47,496 nucleotides of DNA from Acidobacteriota bacterium (GTDB taxonomy: Bacteria; Actinomycetota; Acidimicrobiia; Acidimicrobiales; RAAP-2): assembly GCA_018971385.1 (NCBI GenBank), contig JAGXAY010000007.1, forward strand, positions 1 through 47,496, written 5' to 3'. Positions 1-7,822 of this stretch are shown one piece after another; the stretch's first letter is position 1, and each line of letters opens with the position of its first letter. The translations under genes were made by a program, and so were the position numbers. The notes below the pieces were generated by a model, which saw only the letters and a list, made by a program, of their open reading frames with translations, had not been told where the DNA came from and ran no database searches.

Positions 1-12
1 GAGCCCGCTCGG

Positions 13-18
13 TAGGCT
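13..18 (+). promoter_or_regulatory. -10 element TAGGCT of the tRNA gene
   Basis: TAGGCT lies 8 bases before the mature tRNA 5' end. It matches the TANNNT hexamers found just upstream of many genes in this window. Confidence 0.5.
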
Positions 19-26
19 GGAGTAGC

Positions 27-99
27 GGGGCCGTAGCTCAGTGGTCAGAGCAGGGGACTCATAATCCCTGGGTCGTGGGTTCGATCCCCACCGGCCCTA
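27..99 (+). tRNA. tRNA with CAT anticodon (Met, or lysidine-modified Ile2)
   Basis: A full cloverleaf can be drawn. The 7-bp acceptor stem is 27-33 with 92-98 and includes a G-T pair at its end. The D-arm is GCTC/GAGC (36-39/48-51). The anticodon stem is 53-57/65-69 with a CTCATAA loop, anticodon CAT at 60-62. The T-arm carries GGTTCGATCCC. CCA is not encoded. The anticodon stem-loop resembles both elongator tRNA-Met and tRNA-Ile2, in which the C is modified to lysidine, and I cannot separate the two by eye. The acceptor stem is not that of an initiator tRNA. A TAGGCT hexamer sits 8 bases upstream. Confidence 0.93.
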
Positions 100-152
100 C
101 GAGGTCACGCCAAGTCTCCCGGGACCCGTAGGTGAGCACCCGGTAATCTCCA

Positions 153-158
153 TAGACT
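153..158 (+). promoter_or_regulatory. -10 element TAGACT of the DUF3054 gene, leaderless type
   Basis: TAGACT ends 6 bases before the GTG at 165 and no Shine-Dalgarno sequence is present. A transcript would start at or next to the start codon. Confidence 0.45.
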
Positions 159-164
159 TTCCGT

Positions 165-518
165 GTGAAGCGAGCACCCTGGTTGGACCTAGCCGCCGTC
201 ACGCTGTTCGTGGTCATCGGTCGCCATAACCACCATCACGGGGAGACGTTGTCGGGCATCACGTCCACGTGGTGGCCCTTCGCCGTGGGGCTCGGTCTGG
301 CGTGGGTTATCACGCGCCTTCGGCATCGTGCGGGCGACTCACTCGGCGACGCGGCCCTCATCGTGGCCGTGACGGTCGCGGCGGGAATGATTCTTCGCGT
401 TGTCGCGGGACAGGGAACGGCGTTCGCGTTTGTTCTCGTCGCCCTCGCTTTCCTGTACCTTTTTATGGGCGGGTGGAGATGGATTTCGGGCCAGGTGCTT
501 CGGGTGCGCCGGCACTAA
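165..518 (+). CDS. DUF3054 family membrane protein
   Basis: A 117-residue protein with about four hydrophobic segments. It has the DUF3054 pattern: an N-terminal DLAAVTLFVVIGR segment, then a His-rich HHHGE stretch, a WPFAVGLGLAW helix, and two further helices ending in a basic tail. DUF3054 proteins are small actinobacterial membrane proteins of unknown function, and this one has the usual length. The GTG start at 165 is supported by the -10 hexamer 6 bases upstream. It stands alone after the tRNA. The hairpin at 724-742 is the first plausible terminator downstream. Confidence 0.8.
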   Translation: MKRAPWLDLAAVTLFVVIGRHNHHHGETLSGITSTWWPFAVGLGLAWVITRLRHRAGDSLGDAALIVAVTVAAGMILRVVAGQGTAFAFVLVALAFLYLFMGGWRWISGQVLRVRRH

Positions 519-830
519 CGTTCCGCCATGTGACAGTTTTCGACGAAGGGCTCCATTGGATTGCGCCGATGGAGAAATTTACCCAGTGTGTCGAGGGCAC
601 GCTTCTCTACAGAGTCCGACAGCGCCTTCCGAAGTATGTGGCTGAGGAGTATCAGTCTCGTTGCTTGGCGTCGAAGAAAAGTGCTTCCGAGTGACTGAAG
701 AACGTCCTAACTTAATTCTGAGCGGGCTTCTCAAAGAAGCTCATAATTCTTATTGACACTTAGGAATTCCCATCGATACCGTTCGGGCAGCTTATGACCA
801 CGGGGGTCTTAGAAGAAGGGAATGGACGAC
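519..830. other. Intergenic region with a terminator hairpin and no convincing gene
   Basis: This gap between the DUF3054 gene and the exported-protein gene is visibly richer in A and T than the flanks. A 41-codon open frame (569-694) starts with ATG but has no ribosome binding site and no family resemblance. A hairpin at 724-742 looks like a terminator. A TTGACA hexamer at 753-758 matches the -35 consensus, but the best -10 candidate (GATACC, 775-780) is weak. This may be the left edge of the acquired module at 831-4059. Confidence 0.4.
724..742 (+). terminator. Rho-independent-like terminator hairpin
   Basis: Eight paired bases (724-731 with 735-742, one G-T pair) close a three-base loop. 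An AT-rich, T-containing tract follows (743-754). It would end transcription from the DUF3054 side before the next promoter. Confidence 0.4.
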
Positions 831-1343
831 ATGAGCAGAGTGACGCTGGGGGGGGGCAGAATTGCGGTAGCCGTGTTGTGCGGCGGTATTGGCGCAGCCC
901 TATACGCGGGGAGTGCGTGGGGCACGCAGACCACTTCATTTTCGTGGCTTGAAGACGGCGTAAATGGGATATTCAACTCGCGGCCGTTTATTCCACAAGT
1001 GACTCAAGGAATGTCGACGGCATCTGAGCAATGTTGGGCCTATCTAGATCAGTATCCAACTAATTTTGATTGGACCAATAACACCATGTGGCTCAACAAT
1101 CCTTCTGTGCCGATCATTTCCGGAAATTGGACGGAACAGTTGACTTTGCAAACTCCTTGGTGGCAGCCCAATCAGGACTTAGGGCAACACACGTTTACGT
1201 GCAACTCAGTGGGTCAGCCTTACCAGTGGGCCTATTTTGGGAGCCAGCCCGCATCGCGGACCTACTTTTTCTCAACCGTCAACAGTTCATACTGGAACTG
1301 GCTGGACGGTGGTCTCGATGCCCAAGGGTACATGGGGATCTGA
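831..1343 (+). CDS. Small exported protein of unknown family, first gene of an ABC module
   Basis: From ATG 831 the protein has 170 residues. A short basic start and a Gly run precede a hydrophobic helix (about residues 10-28, ending AGSAWG), so it is either a signal peptide or a membrane anchor. The rest is rich in Trp, Asn, Gln, Ser and Tyr, and has two Cys (EQCWAY and FTCNSV) that could form one disulfide. I do not recognise the family. I prefer ATG 831 because the GAAGGG motif is about 10 bases upstream, whereas ATG 822 is only 1 base from it. A run of nine G (848-856) lies in codons 6-9, just before the hydrophobic segment. The gene precedes an ABC ATPase and two membrane proteins on the same strand, so it may be the substrate or a surface partner of that transporter (inference). 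Its GC content is lower than that of the housekeeping genes. Confidence 0.7.
   Translation: MSRVTLGGGRIAVAVLCGGIGAALYAGSAWGTQTTSFSWLEDGVNGIFNSRPFIPQVTQGMSTASEQCWAYLDQYPTNFDWTNNTMWLNNPSVPIISGNWTEQLTLQTPWWQPNQDLGQHTFTCNSVGQPYQWAYFGSQPASRTYFFSTVNSSYWNWLDGGLDAQGYMGI
848..856 (+). repeat. G9 homopolymer inside the exported-protein gene
   Basis: Nine consecutive G, the longest mononucleotide run I found in the window. It lies within the first codons, upstream of the signal or anchor helix. Slippage by one base would abolish the reading frame. Confidence 0.9.
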
Positions 1344-1383
1344 CGAGGATGCTGACATACGGCGCGAGCAGATATTCGACCCG

Positions 1384-2130
1384 ATGGTGAGTAATCTCGA
1401 AATTCGAAATTTATCTTTTGGATACGGGAAAAAATTTTCGTTGTCCATTCCTCACCTCACAGCGAATCAAGGGGTGACTTGTCTACTCGGTCCAAACGGA
1501 GCGGGAAAGTCGACTCTCTTTCGATTGTTGACGACATCGACGATGCCGCCATCTCACTCCGTTTTTCTCGATGGAAGGGACATCCGAACTTGCCTCAAGG
1601 AGTTCCGCCACGCCTTGGGATTCCTGCCACAGCGGGTGGGATTGGTCAACAACTATCGCGTAAGTGAAATGTTGGAGTACATCGCGTGGATGAAGGGGAT
1701 TCCTCGAAACGAACGACGCCGAGCAGTAGCAGAGGCGGCTGACAAGTGCGACGTCACCCGCTTTCTTCAGCACCAAGTGGGCACGTTATCGGGCGGAACA
1801 CTGAGACGAGTAGGAATTGCTCAGGCCATTATCAACTCGCCCCGAGTTCTCATCCTTGATGAACCGACGGCCGGACTCGACATGATTCAGCAGAGCCAAC
1901 TTCACCTGCTGGTGAAGACAATATCTAGTAGCGCCGTTGTCGTGGTCTCGACTCACTCGAGCGCTGATGTCTCGGAGATGGGAAATGACGTCACCGTGAT
2001 GAATGCGGGTCGGATCCTGTTCACCGGTTCCGTGGCCGAGTTGGCGTCGTCGAATGGGTCCTCCTTGCGCGAGGGGGTGGAGATGGGTTACCGACGGATG
2101 CTGGACGACCAACTCCACGAATCATCGTGA
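1384..2130 (+). CDS. ABC transporter ATP-binding protein
   Basis: A 248-residue ATPase with all core motifs: Walker A GPNGAGKST (residues 36-44), Q-loop in GFLPQ, signature LSGGTLRR, Walker B VLILDEP, D-loop and H-loop VVVSTH. It would hydrolyse ATP on the cytoplasmic side to drive a membrane partner. The ATG at 1384 is chosen because the conserved fold starts right after it; the open frame extends upstream to 1237 but that part overlaps the preceding gene and shows no homology. The stop overlaps the next gene by four bases (GTGA), so translation is probably coupled to the permease at 2127. The early part is clearly AT-richer than most of the window, consistent with acquisition. The subfamily resembles the lone ATPases paired with ABC-2-type permeases; the substrate is unknown. 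Confidence 0.9.
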   Translation: MVSNLEIRNLSFGYGKKFSLSIPHLTANQGVTCLLGPNGAGKSTLFRLLTTSTMPPSHSVFLDGRDIRTCLKEFRHALGFLPQRVGLVNNYRVSEMLEYIAWMKGIPRNERRRAVAEAADKCDVTRFLQHQVGTLSGGTLRRVGIAQAIINSPRVLILDEPTAGLDMIQQSQLHLLVKTISSSAVVVVSTHSSADVSEMGNDVTVMNAGRILFTGSVAELASSNGSSLREGVEMGYRRMLDDQLHESS

Positions 2131-3419
2131 CGTGGTGGTATCGACTGCGCCGATCACTGGGGGCCCCCATGGTCCTGATTCTGATCGTGCTAATGGTTCT
2201 GTCAGTTAACTCTCCGAGTGACGCGTGGCGAAATGATTGGACAGGTTGGAGTTCGCAGTGGGGACTCATCGCCGTTCCAATTGATGTTGTGGTTGCCATT
2301 ACTTCGGCGTGGGAGGCGGGGCGATTCACTCGTTCGGGCTTTTCGCGAATCGAACCGACTCTTCCTCGCTCATCGGCACGATCACTCGCGGCGGTATCTG
2401 TCATCCATTTCGCTCTGGGGGCAGTGGTCCTCGTCACGACGGGTGTCTATATGGGACGCTACGTGTTTGGCGGCGGAAGTCCTCTCTACGGCCTAGCCCT
2501 CGAGACGGTCTTGGGCCTGTGGGTGTCATCGGCGGGTGGAGTCCTCGTCGGGACCGTGTGGCGAAGTCGGCTCGCGGCACCACTGGCGGGGGTGTTGGTG
2601 TACGTCTGGATGGTGTTTGGTCAGTTGTATCTCGGGAATGGCCGACCTCAGACTCTGGTACCGGTCTCTCTGCAGTGTTGTGACATCTTCCACTCGGAAA
2701 ATGGACGCAGCCTGGTCGCGGCGGTGGTGTGGTTGGTCGCCTTGTGGCTGGCCATCACAGGGTCAACGATTCTGGTCGTGCGTCGACGGTCGAGACTGGC
2801 GACTAGTCGGGAGGTCCGTATTGGGGGGGTGGGGGTTCTCATCGTCATCGCCGTGGGGGTATCGGGCGTGATAGTTGGAGGCGGCCCCCAGGTGTCACCA
2901 CTTCGTAGCGTCGTTCCGGCACAGTTGTGCCAGCGTTATTCCGCAGGATTTACTGTCTGTGACTACGCCCCCGACGCCTACGAAATCCCACTATTGGCGC
3001 GAGGGATTGCCCTCGCACGGACCCGGCTTACAGGGGTACCGCTTCCGACGCGCTTCGTCCCACCTCCGTACTCGTCCACACACTTCGTGTTGCGCCCGGG
3101 CACTGGCTTCCTTATTCTCACTGAAAGTGCGTGGACGCAGTCAACTTCCCAGATCGCGGTCAGTGCAGTGTCGTCCAATTTTTATCTGATGGAGGGCTGT
3201 CTGAGTGGACTTCGGGGCTCGAGTTTGTTGAAGTTGCAGCAGCGAACACAGATAGTGCAGGAGTTAATTTCGAATCGGCTTCTCCGAGTGAAACTGGGAC
3301 CTGCGCCTCCCGTGGCGACCTCCGAGGAAACCCTTCCCTGGGCCTCGTGGAACAAACAGGTCGGTTTCATACAACAGACGTGGCAACAGATTCTTCAGTG
3401 TCGACCTTTCTATCTCTGA
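2127..3419 (+). CDS. ABC-2-like membrane protein with extracytoplasmic C-terminal domain
   Basis: A 430-residue protein. About six hydrophobic segments fill residues 1-255, followed by a largely soluble C-terminal half. The soluble part opens with a Cys-pair motif (LCQRY..VCDYAPDAY) and has later Cys residues, suggesting an oxidised extracytoplasmic domain. From memory, some actinobacterial ABC permeases carry a similar C...VC.hPAY motif; I could not verify this. The GTG start overlaps the stop of the ATPase gene by four bases. Together they make a plausible exporter. What it moves is unknown; the exported protein at 831 is the obvious local candidate. Confidence 0.75.
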   Translation: MTWWYRLRRSLGAPMVLILIVLMVLSVNSPSDAWRNDWTGWSSQWGLIAVPIDVVVAITSAWEAGRFTRSGFSRIEPTLPRSSARSLAAVSVIHFALGAVVLVTTGVYMGRYVFGGGSPLYGLALETVLGLWVSSAGGVLVGTVWRSRLAAPLAGVLVYVWMVFGQLYLGNGRPQTLVPVSLQCCDIFHSENGRSLVAAVVWLVALWLAITGSTILVVRRRSRLATSREVRIGGVGVLIVIAVGVSGVIVGGGPQVSPLRSVVPAQLCQRYSAGFTVCDYAPDAYEIPLLARGIALARTRLTGVPLPTRFVPPPYSSTHFVLRPGTGFLILTESAWTQSTSQIAVSAVSSNFYLMEGCLSGLRGSSLLKLQQRTQIVQELISNRLLRVKLGPAPPVATSEETLPWASWNKQVGFIQQTWQQILQCRPFYL

Positions 3420-3438
3420 TAGGTACGGTGGAGGACTG

Positions 3439-4059
3439 ATGCCCCTACGGTTGTGGGCTAAGTCACGTCGCCTGACTATCTGGCTAACGATGGCGTTAGG
3501 GGTACTGGTGACCGAACTTCTATTCGGTACGACCCACGTACCCGTCCCTCACTTTGGTTCCAGTGGGTCACTGTTTCCGCCGGTCACCCTGCTCGCCGCC
3601 GTGCTCCCCGTGGTGACCGCCGCCGTCAGCAGTCTGAATGCCGATGTCTACGTTGCCGGGGCGGGTGACGTCGAGAAGGTGTTCGGCCGCCTGGAGCGCC
3701 TGGGGTTCGTCGCCGTGACCGCCATCGCCTGGCTACTCCCTGAGGTGATCTCCCTTTTCCATCACCCCCACCACGGCACCAGTTCGTACGTCTCCTCCCT
3801 ACTTGTCCTGTTACCCCTTGCGTGGGGGTGCAGTGCCCTCGTGGGAGCCGCTCTTTCGTGGCTCACGCCGCTGATCTATTCGCTAGCGGCCCTTACGGTA
3901 GGTGGTGGGGCCTACGGCCCTCCGTCGTCGTGGGACTGGTGGAGGGCCCCGTTTCTCTCACGCTCGGGCTGGACAATCTGTATTGGCTGGGCCGTCGTAC
4001 TCTCGGCGGTGTATATCTGGTGGGGTCCACAACGCCGCGTCGCCGATATCGACGTGTGA
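3439..4059 (+). CDS. Membrane protein of the ABC module, six predicted helices
   Basis: A 206-residue protein with about six hydrophobic segments, and little outside the membrane except a loop around the GAGDVEKVFGRLERLG stretch. No motif identifies it. ATG 3439 follows 'ggtggaggactg', which includes a GGAGG ribosome binding site. It lies 19 bases after the larger permease and probably forms the second half of the transmembrane part of the same transporter. It is the last gene before the convergent minus-strand exporter. Confidence 0.7.
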   Translation: MPLRLWAKSRRLTIWLTMALGVLVTELLFGTTHVPVPHFGSSGSLFPPVTLLAAVLPVVTAAVSSLNADVYVAGAGDVEKVFGRLERLGFVAVTAIAWLLPEVISLFHHPHHGTSSYVSSLLVLLPLAWGCSALVGAALSWLTPLIYSLAALTVGGGAYGPPSSWDWWRAPFLSRSGWTICIGWAVVLSAVYIWWGPQRRVADIDV

Positions 4060-4073
4060 GTGACGATTCTTTG

Positions 4074-4086
4074 GAGAGAAACTCTC
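4074..4086. terminator. Weak hairpin between convergent transcription units
   Basis: GAGAG (4074-4078) pairs with CTCTC (4082-4086) around an AAA loop in the 99-base gap between two converging genes. It has only five pairs and no clean T run, so this is a weak candidate. Confidence 0.2.
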
Positions 4087-4158
4087 TCGTCCCGTCTCGT
4101 CTCGGCGCGGCGGCGGCCAGTGCTCGGTACGCCATGGAGCGGCGTGACTCTTCGTGTC

Positions 4159-5001
4159 TTAGGACAGCACCCGGCGAGAGAAGTTGCGAAGTCCGAGCGT
4201 GAGAAAGCTCACGACGAAGAGCACCAGTACGGGATAAATCACGTAAAGGTGTAGATGGGGAATGTTGGTGAAGGTCGCCCGCATGCCCTCGTTGACGTAG
4301 AGCAGGGGATTGACCAGAACGACTGTCTGGAGCCAGTGCCACGATCCCAATTGGACCGGCGCCAGTCGATTGAAGTCGTAGTAGGTGCCACCGAGAAAGG
4401 TGATCGGCAGAATGATGAAGCCGAACATCAAACCAATGTTGCGCGGCTCGAAACTCGTCCCCAGTACGAGACCGAGGGAACTCATCGCGAGACAGGCCAG
4501 AGGCACCAGGGTCACGAGGATGAGCCAGTGCAGGTGGAGGTCGGCGTGCACGCCCCGGGCGTGAATGAGTGAGGCGATGGGGAGTACGAGAGCGGCCGAA
4601 ATCATCCCCTGGAGAGCGCCCGAAATAACCTTCTCCAAAGCGACGAGCCAGATGGGACAGGGCGCCTGGACTCGGTCTTCGATCTCGCGGGTGAAGCCGA
4701 ACTCCTGGGCCATGTTGAGGGCCACCGACTGCACGCCCTGAAACATGACGGAGATGCCAACCACTCCGGCGACGAGGGTCGTGGCGAAAGCCCCCTCGGC
4801 ACTCGAGCCCCCGACGGACTGTCCGATTTTAGGAAAGACGTACAAGAAGACGAAGCTCAGCAGAAATGGTTGTATCAGGGTCCGCAGCACGAAGAGTTTG
4901 AGGTCCTTACGGATGACGGTGGCGTCACGAACGATGAGAGCCCACAGGGCCGCTCGCGAGGCGACCCAGGTGGAGGGCGGGGACGTGGTGACGGTGCTCA
5001 C
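4159..5001 (-). CDS. ABC-2 type permease (DrrB-like)
   Basis: A 280-residue permease. A cytoplasmic N-terminus (WALIVRDATVIRKDLKLFVLR) leads into six predicted helices, with a central amphipathic segment (QEFGFTREIEDR) that is typical of daunorubicin-type ABC-2 permeases. The conserved GGTYYDFNRLAPV stretch and the closing 'NPLLYVNEGMR' also fit that family. The GTG start overlaps the stop of the upstream ATPase by a single base (TAGTG), so the two form one operon. The pair likely exports a hydrophobic compound or lipid-linked molecule; the substrate cannot be read from sequence. Confidence 0.88.
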   Translation of the reverse strand: MSTVTTSPPSTWVASRAALWALIVRDATVIRKDLKLFVLRTLIQPFLLSFVFLYVFPKIGQSVGGSSAEGAFATTLVAGVVGISVMFQGVQSVALNMAQEFGFTREIEDRVQAPCPIWLVALEKVISGALQGMISAALVLPIASLIHARGVHADLHLHWLILVTLVPLACLAMSSLGLVLGTSFEPRNIGLMFGFIILPITFLGGTYYDFNRLAPVQLGSWHWLQTVVLVNPLLYVNEGMRATFTNIPHLHLYVIYPVLVLFVVSFLTLGLRNFSRRVLS

Positions 5002-5948
5002 TAGTCGCGCAGGTCCTTTCCGGTCAGAGTGATAAAGACGGTTTCGAGACTCGGCGCGGCGACGGCCACGTCACTCACTTCGACCCCGAGTGTGTCGGCG
5101 CACTCGATGACCGAGGCGAGGACCCGACCGCGCTCACTCACGTGGAGTTCTACGCCGTTGTCGAGGGCCCGAGCCGACGTGGTGGCCTCGAAGGCGCGCA
5201 GCGCGTCGGCGAAGCGCTCGAGGTCGCCCTTCGCACTCACCGTCACGATGGTGTCGATTCCGGTCGAGCGTTTGAGGCCTTCGGGGGTGTCGAGGGCGAG
5301 GATGCGACCGTGATCCATGATCGCGACTCGGTGGCAGAGTTGGTCCGCTTCTTCCATGTAGTGCGTCGTGAGGAGGATGGTCTGTCCCTCGTCGTTGAGT
5401 CCGGTGAGGACCTCCCAGAGGGCGAGACGACTCTGGGGGTCGAGACCGGCCGTGGGTTCGTCGAGAAAGAGCACCGCGGGTCGGTGCATGATGGCCCGGG
5501 CCACCATCAAGCGCTGGGCCATACCTCCCGAGAGGGCGTACACCGACGCCCGAGCCCACTTTGCGAGATGGAATCGCTCGAGGAGGGACGCCGCTTCCCG
5601 CTTCGCTTCTCGGGCGCTCATGCCGAAGAGGCGACCGTGAAAGTAGAGATTCTCCTCCACGGTTAGTTGGCGGTCGAGGGTGTTGACCTGGCTCACCACG
5701 CCCTGGAGGGCCTTCGCGCGGGCCGGGTGGGCGACGACGTCCACACCGGCGACGCGGGCGTCGCCGGAGGTCGGAACGACGCGGGTCGTGAGCATTCCCG
5801 CGGTCGTGGTTTTGCCGGCTCCGTTGGGTCCGAGTAACCCGAAAATCTCTCCGGCCTCGACGCTGAGGTTGAGGCGATCGACCGCGAGCAGATCAGAGTT
5901 GGCGTAGCGCTTCGTTAAATCGCGAGTCTCGATGACCGGGGATGTCAC
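5001..5948 (-). CDS. ABC transporter ATP-binding protein (DrrA-like)
   Basis: A 315-residue ATPase with Walker A GPNGAGKTTT, Q-loop region GVVSQVNTLD, signature LSGGMAQR, Walker B VLFLDEPTAGLD and H-loop LLTTHYMEEAD. A C-terminal extension of about 90 residues is typical of DrrA-type drug or glycolipid exporters. It partners the permease encoded immediately after it. The GTG start at 5948 is supported by a TAGGCT hexamer 6 bases upstream on the minus strand and by the absence of a Shine-Dalgarno sequence. Confidence 0.92.
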   Translation of the reverse strand: MTSPVIETRDLTKRYANSDLLAVDRLNLSVEAGEIFGLLGPNGAGKTTTAGMLTTRVVPTSGDARVAGVDVVAHPARAKALQGVVSQVNTLDRQLTVEENLYFHGRLFGMSAREAKREAASLLERFHLAKWARASVYALSGGMAQRLMVARAIMHRPAVLFLDEPTAGLDPQSRLALWEVLTGLNDEGQTILLTTHYMEEADQLCHRVAIMDHGRILALDTPEGLKRSTGIDTIVTVSAKGDLERFADALRAFEATTSARALDNGVELHVSERGRVLASVIECADTLGVEVSDVAVAAPSLETVFITLTGKDLRD

Positions 5949-5954
5949 GGCGGA

Positions 5955-5960
5955 AGCCTA
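5955..5960 (-). promoter_or_regulatory. -10 element TAGGCT of the DrrAB-like operon, leaderless type
   Basis: Read on the minus strand, TAGGCT ends 6 bases before the GTG at 5948. It lies within the short divergent gap to the MFS gene. Confidence 0.45.
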
Positions 5961-5997
5961 CGGTCGCGAGGCCCCGGTCGTGCCCCGTGGAGTCTCC

Positions 5998-6003
5998 TAG
6001 GGT
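5998..6003 (+). promoter_or_regulatory. -10 element TAGGGT of the MFS gene, leaderless type
   Basis: TAGGGT ends 6 bases before the GTG at 6010. It fits that start better than the GTG at 6007. Confidence 0.4.
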
Positions 6004-6009
6004 GAGGTG

Positions 6010-7284
6010 GTGGCGCGACGCGGCTTTGTCTCACTGGTGCAGACGGCCCTGCGTGACCTCTTCGATCAGAGCACCGCGTTCGGGCGTCTCGCCCTCGTCC
6101 ACGTGGTGATGATGGCCGGGGACACCCTGGTGACGATCTCGCTCGCCGGTTCCCTCTTCTTTTCCGTCTCTCCCGACGCGGCGAAGTCGAAGGTCCTCCT
6201 CTACCTCTTTCTCACCATCGCTCCCTTCGCCGTCGTGTCGCCCCTCCTCGGGCCCCTCATCGACCGGGCGGCCGGTGGACGACGCGTTCTCGTGGCGGCG
6301 GCGGCCGGGGTCAGGGTTCTCGTGTGCTGGCTGATGAGTGGGTATCTCACCTCCCTCTGGCTCTTTCCGCTCGCCTTCGTCGTGCTCGTCTCCTCGAAGC
6401 TCTACGGGGTCACCCGCGGGGCGCTCGTCCCCGAGATGGCTCGACGAGATGAGATGGGACTGCGGGAAGTGTCGGCCGCGGGCTGGCCCCGGGACGAACA
6501 ACGAGACCGCGGTGGATTCGCCGGCTACAACGCCCAACTCACGCTCCTCGGAACGGTGAGCGGTCTCTTCGCCGGAGCCCTCGGAGCGGCCGTTCTCAAA
6601 ACTCTCGGCGCTTCCGCGGTACTCCTCGTGGCCTCCCTGGTCTTCGCTCTCGCGACCGTGCTGAGCACGCGGTTACGCCGTTCTCGGTCCTATCGCTCGA
6701 CCCGGTCTGAGGGTGCCACTCGTCTGGCTCGGGGGGCGGGAGTGGAACTCAGTTGGAGCTTGAGCGCCTCGGCCCTCATGCGCTTCAGCGTGGGTTTCGC
6801 GTCCTTTCTGGTCGCCTTCTCTCTTCGTCGCCTTCACGCCGAACTCGGCTGGTACGGAGTGGTACTCGGGGCGAGCGCTCTCGGATCGCTGCTCGGTCTG
6901 GCGGTGGTGACGCGTCTACGTACCCGCATCGCCGAATCGTTGCAGTTGGTGATGGCTCTCGCCGCCACCGGGCTCGGTGGACTGATCGCCTCCCAGCACC
7001 CGGCCCTCGGAGCCCAGGCGGCCTTCGCCGGGTGGCTCGGACTCTGGTCGGCGACGGCCCAACCTAGCTTTGATTCGATTACTCAGCGTCTCGTGCCCCC
7101 CGGGGCTCAGGGGCGAATCTTCGCTCGCTTCGCGGTGCGCCAGCAGTTGGCGTGGGTGGTGGGGGCCCTCTTACCCGTCGCCTTCCCCTTCGGATTTCGG
7201 GCGGGGGATGAGTTCGTCGGCACTCTCCTGCTCCTCGGGGCGATCGCCTACGCCCTGCGGGGTCGAGTTCAGCACTTCGGGTAG
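6010..7284 (+). CDS. MFS-type transporter
   Basis: A 424-residue protein of the usual MFS length. It has about 12 hydrophobic segments and a basic loop (PLLGPLIDRAAGGRRVLV) after the second or third helix that resembles the MFS loop 2-3 motif. A second short basic loop (RLRRSRSYRSTRSEG) separates the two halves. It would be a secondary carrier in the cytoplasmic membrane; the substrate is unknown. GTG 6007 and GTG 6010 are both possible starts; I chose 6010 because of the -10 spacing seen elsewhere in the window. It diverges from the DrrAB-like exporter, with only about 60 bases between them. Confidence 0.85.
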   Translation: MARRGFVSLVQTALRDLFDQSTAFGRLALVHVVMMAGDTLVTISLAGSLFFSVSPDAAKSKVLLYLFLTIAPFAVVSPLLGPLIDRAAGGRRVLVAAAAGVRVLVCWLMSGYLTSLWLFPLAFVVLVSSKLYGVTRGALVPEMARRDEMGLREVSAAGWPRDEQRDRGGFAGYNAQLTLLGTVSGLFAGALGAAVLKTLGASAVLLVASLVFALATVLSTRLRRSRSYRSTRSEGATRLARGAGVELSWSLSASALMRFSVGFASFLVAFSLRRLHAELGWYGVVLGASALGSLLGLAVVTRLRTRIAESLQLVMALAATGLGGLIASQHPALGAQAAFAGWLGLWSATAQPSFDSITQRLVPPGAQGRIFARFAVRQQLAWVVGALLPVAFPFGFRAGDEFVGTLLLLGAIAYALRGRVQHFG

Positions 7285-7288
7285 GTCC

Positions 7289-7294
7289 TAACCT
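7289..7294 (+). promoter_or_regulatory. -10 element TAACCT, leaderless type
   Basis: TAACCT ends 6 bases before the GTG at 7301, just after the MFS stop codon. Confidence 0.4.
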
Positions 7295-7300
7295 GGTGGG

Positions 7301-7822
7301 GTGGAGTCGGAGTCTTACACCCGTCGCGTGCGACTCCTCATCGCCCTCATCGTGGCCTCGGTGGGCGTCCTGGTCGCGTGGATTCCCTACCTCGCCTACA
7401 ACCTGCCGGTGGACTACCGCACGCAGGGGTGGGTACTGGCCTGGGTGGGATACGACGTCGCGATGCTCGCCGTCCTCGCGGTCTGTGCCTGGGCTCTGTG
7501 GCGACACCGTCAGGTTGCGATTCCGGCGGCCCTCGTCGGCGCGACGATGCTCGTCATCGACGCGTGGTTCGACATGGCGACGGCTCGCTCGGGGAGCGAC
7601 TTCATTACGGCGGTGGCGACGGCGGTGTTCGCCGAACTACCCCTCGCCGCAGTCCTCTTCTACCTGGCCCGTCGCTTCATTCGAGCGACCATGGCTAACG
7701 CCCAACGTCTCGCGGGCGTCGAAGTGACCGTGGTGTCTCTCATTCGGGCCCCCCTCGCCTGGGGGGAGGGCCTTAACTCGCCTCGCCCACGCGCTCGGCC
7801 AGGCGAGCCACCTCGTCCCTGA
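7301..7822 (+). CDS. Small membrane protein of unknown function
   Basis: A 173-residue protein with four predicted helices (about residues 10-30, 42-65, 73-90 and 105-123) and a [15 protein letters not shown] loop between helices 3 and 4. The last 40 residues are Arg/Pro-rich. They are translated across the hairpin at 7749-7766 and into the 3' end of pckG on the other strand, with a 50-base tail-to-tail overlap. That tail looks like read-on sequence without conserved structure. I do not recognise a named family, though the N-terminal 125 residues look like a conserved membrane protein. Confidence 0.65.
   Translation: MESESYTRRVRLLIALIVASVGVLVAWIPYLAYNLPVDYRTQGWVLAWVGYDVAMLAVLAVCAWALWRHRQVAIPAALVGATMLVIDAWFDMATARSGSDFITAVATAVFAELPLAAVLFYLARRFIRATMANAQRLAGVEVTVVSLIRAPLAWGEGLNSPRPRARPGEPPRP
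7749..7766. terminator. GC-rich hairpin just beyond pckG
   Basis: Six C (7749-7754) face six G (7761-7766) across a six-base loop, 6 bases downstream of the pckG stop on the minus strand. No T run follows on either side, so it may slow or terminate transcription but is not a classical terminator. Confidence 0.35.

Noticed and set aside
569-694. 41-codon open frame between the DUF3054 gene and the exported-protein gene
   Set aside because: It has an ATG but no ribosome binding site, no recognisable motif, and is too short to judge. It could be a gene remnant but I cannot support that.
753-780. Sigma-70-type promoter with TTGACA at 753-758
   Set aside because: The -35 is perfect but the matching -10 (GATACC) agrees in only three positions, so I do not list it as a separate promoter.
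1237-1383. N-terminal extension of the first ABC ATPase
   Set aside because: It overlaps the preceding gene and lacks ATPase homology; the domain starts right after ATG 1384.
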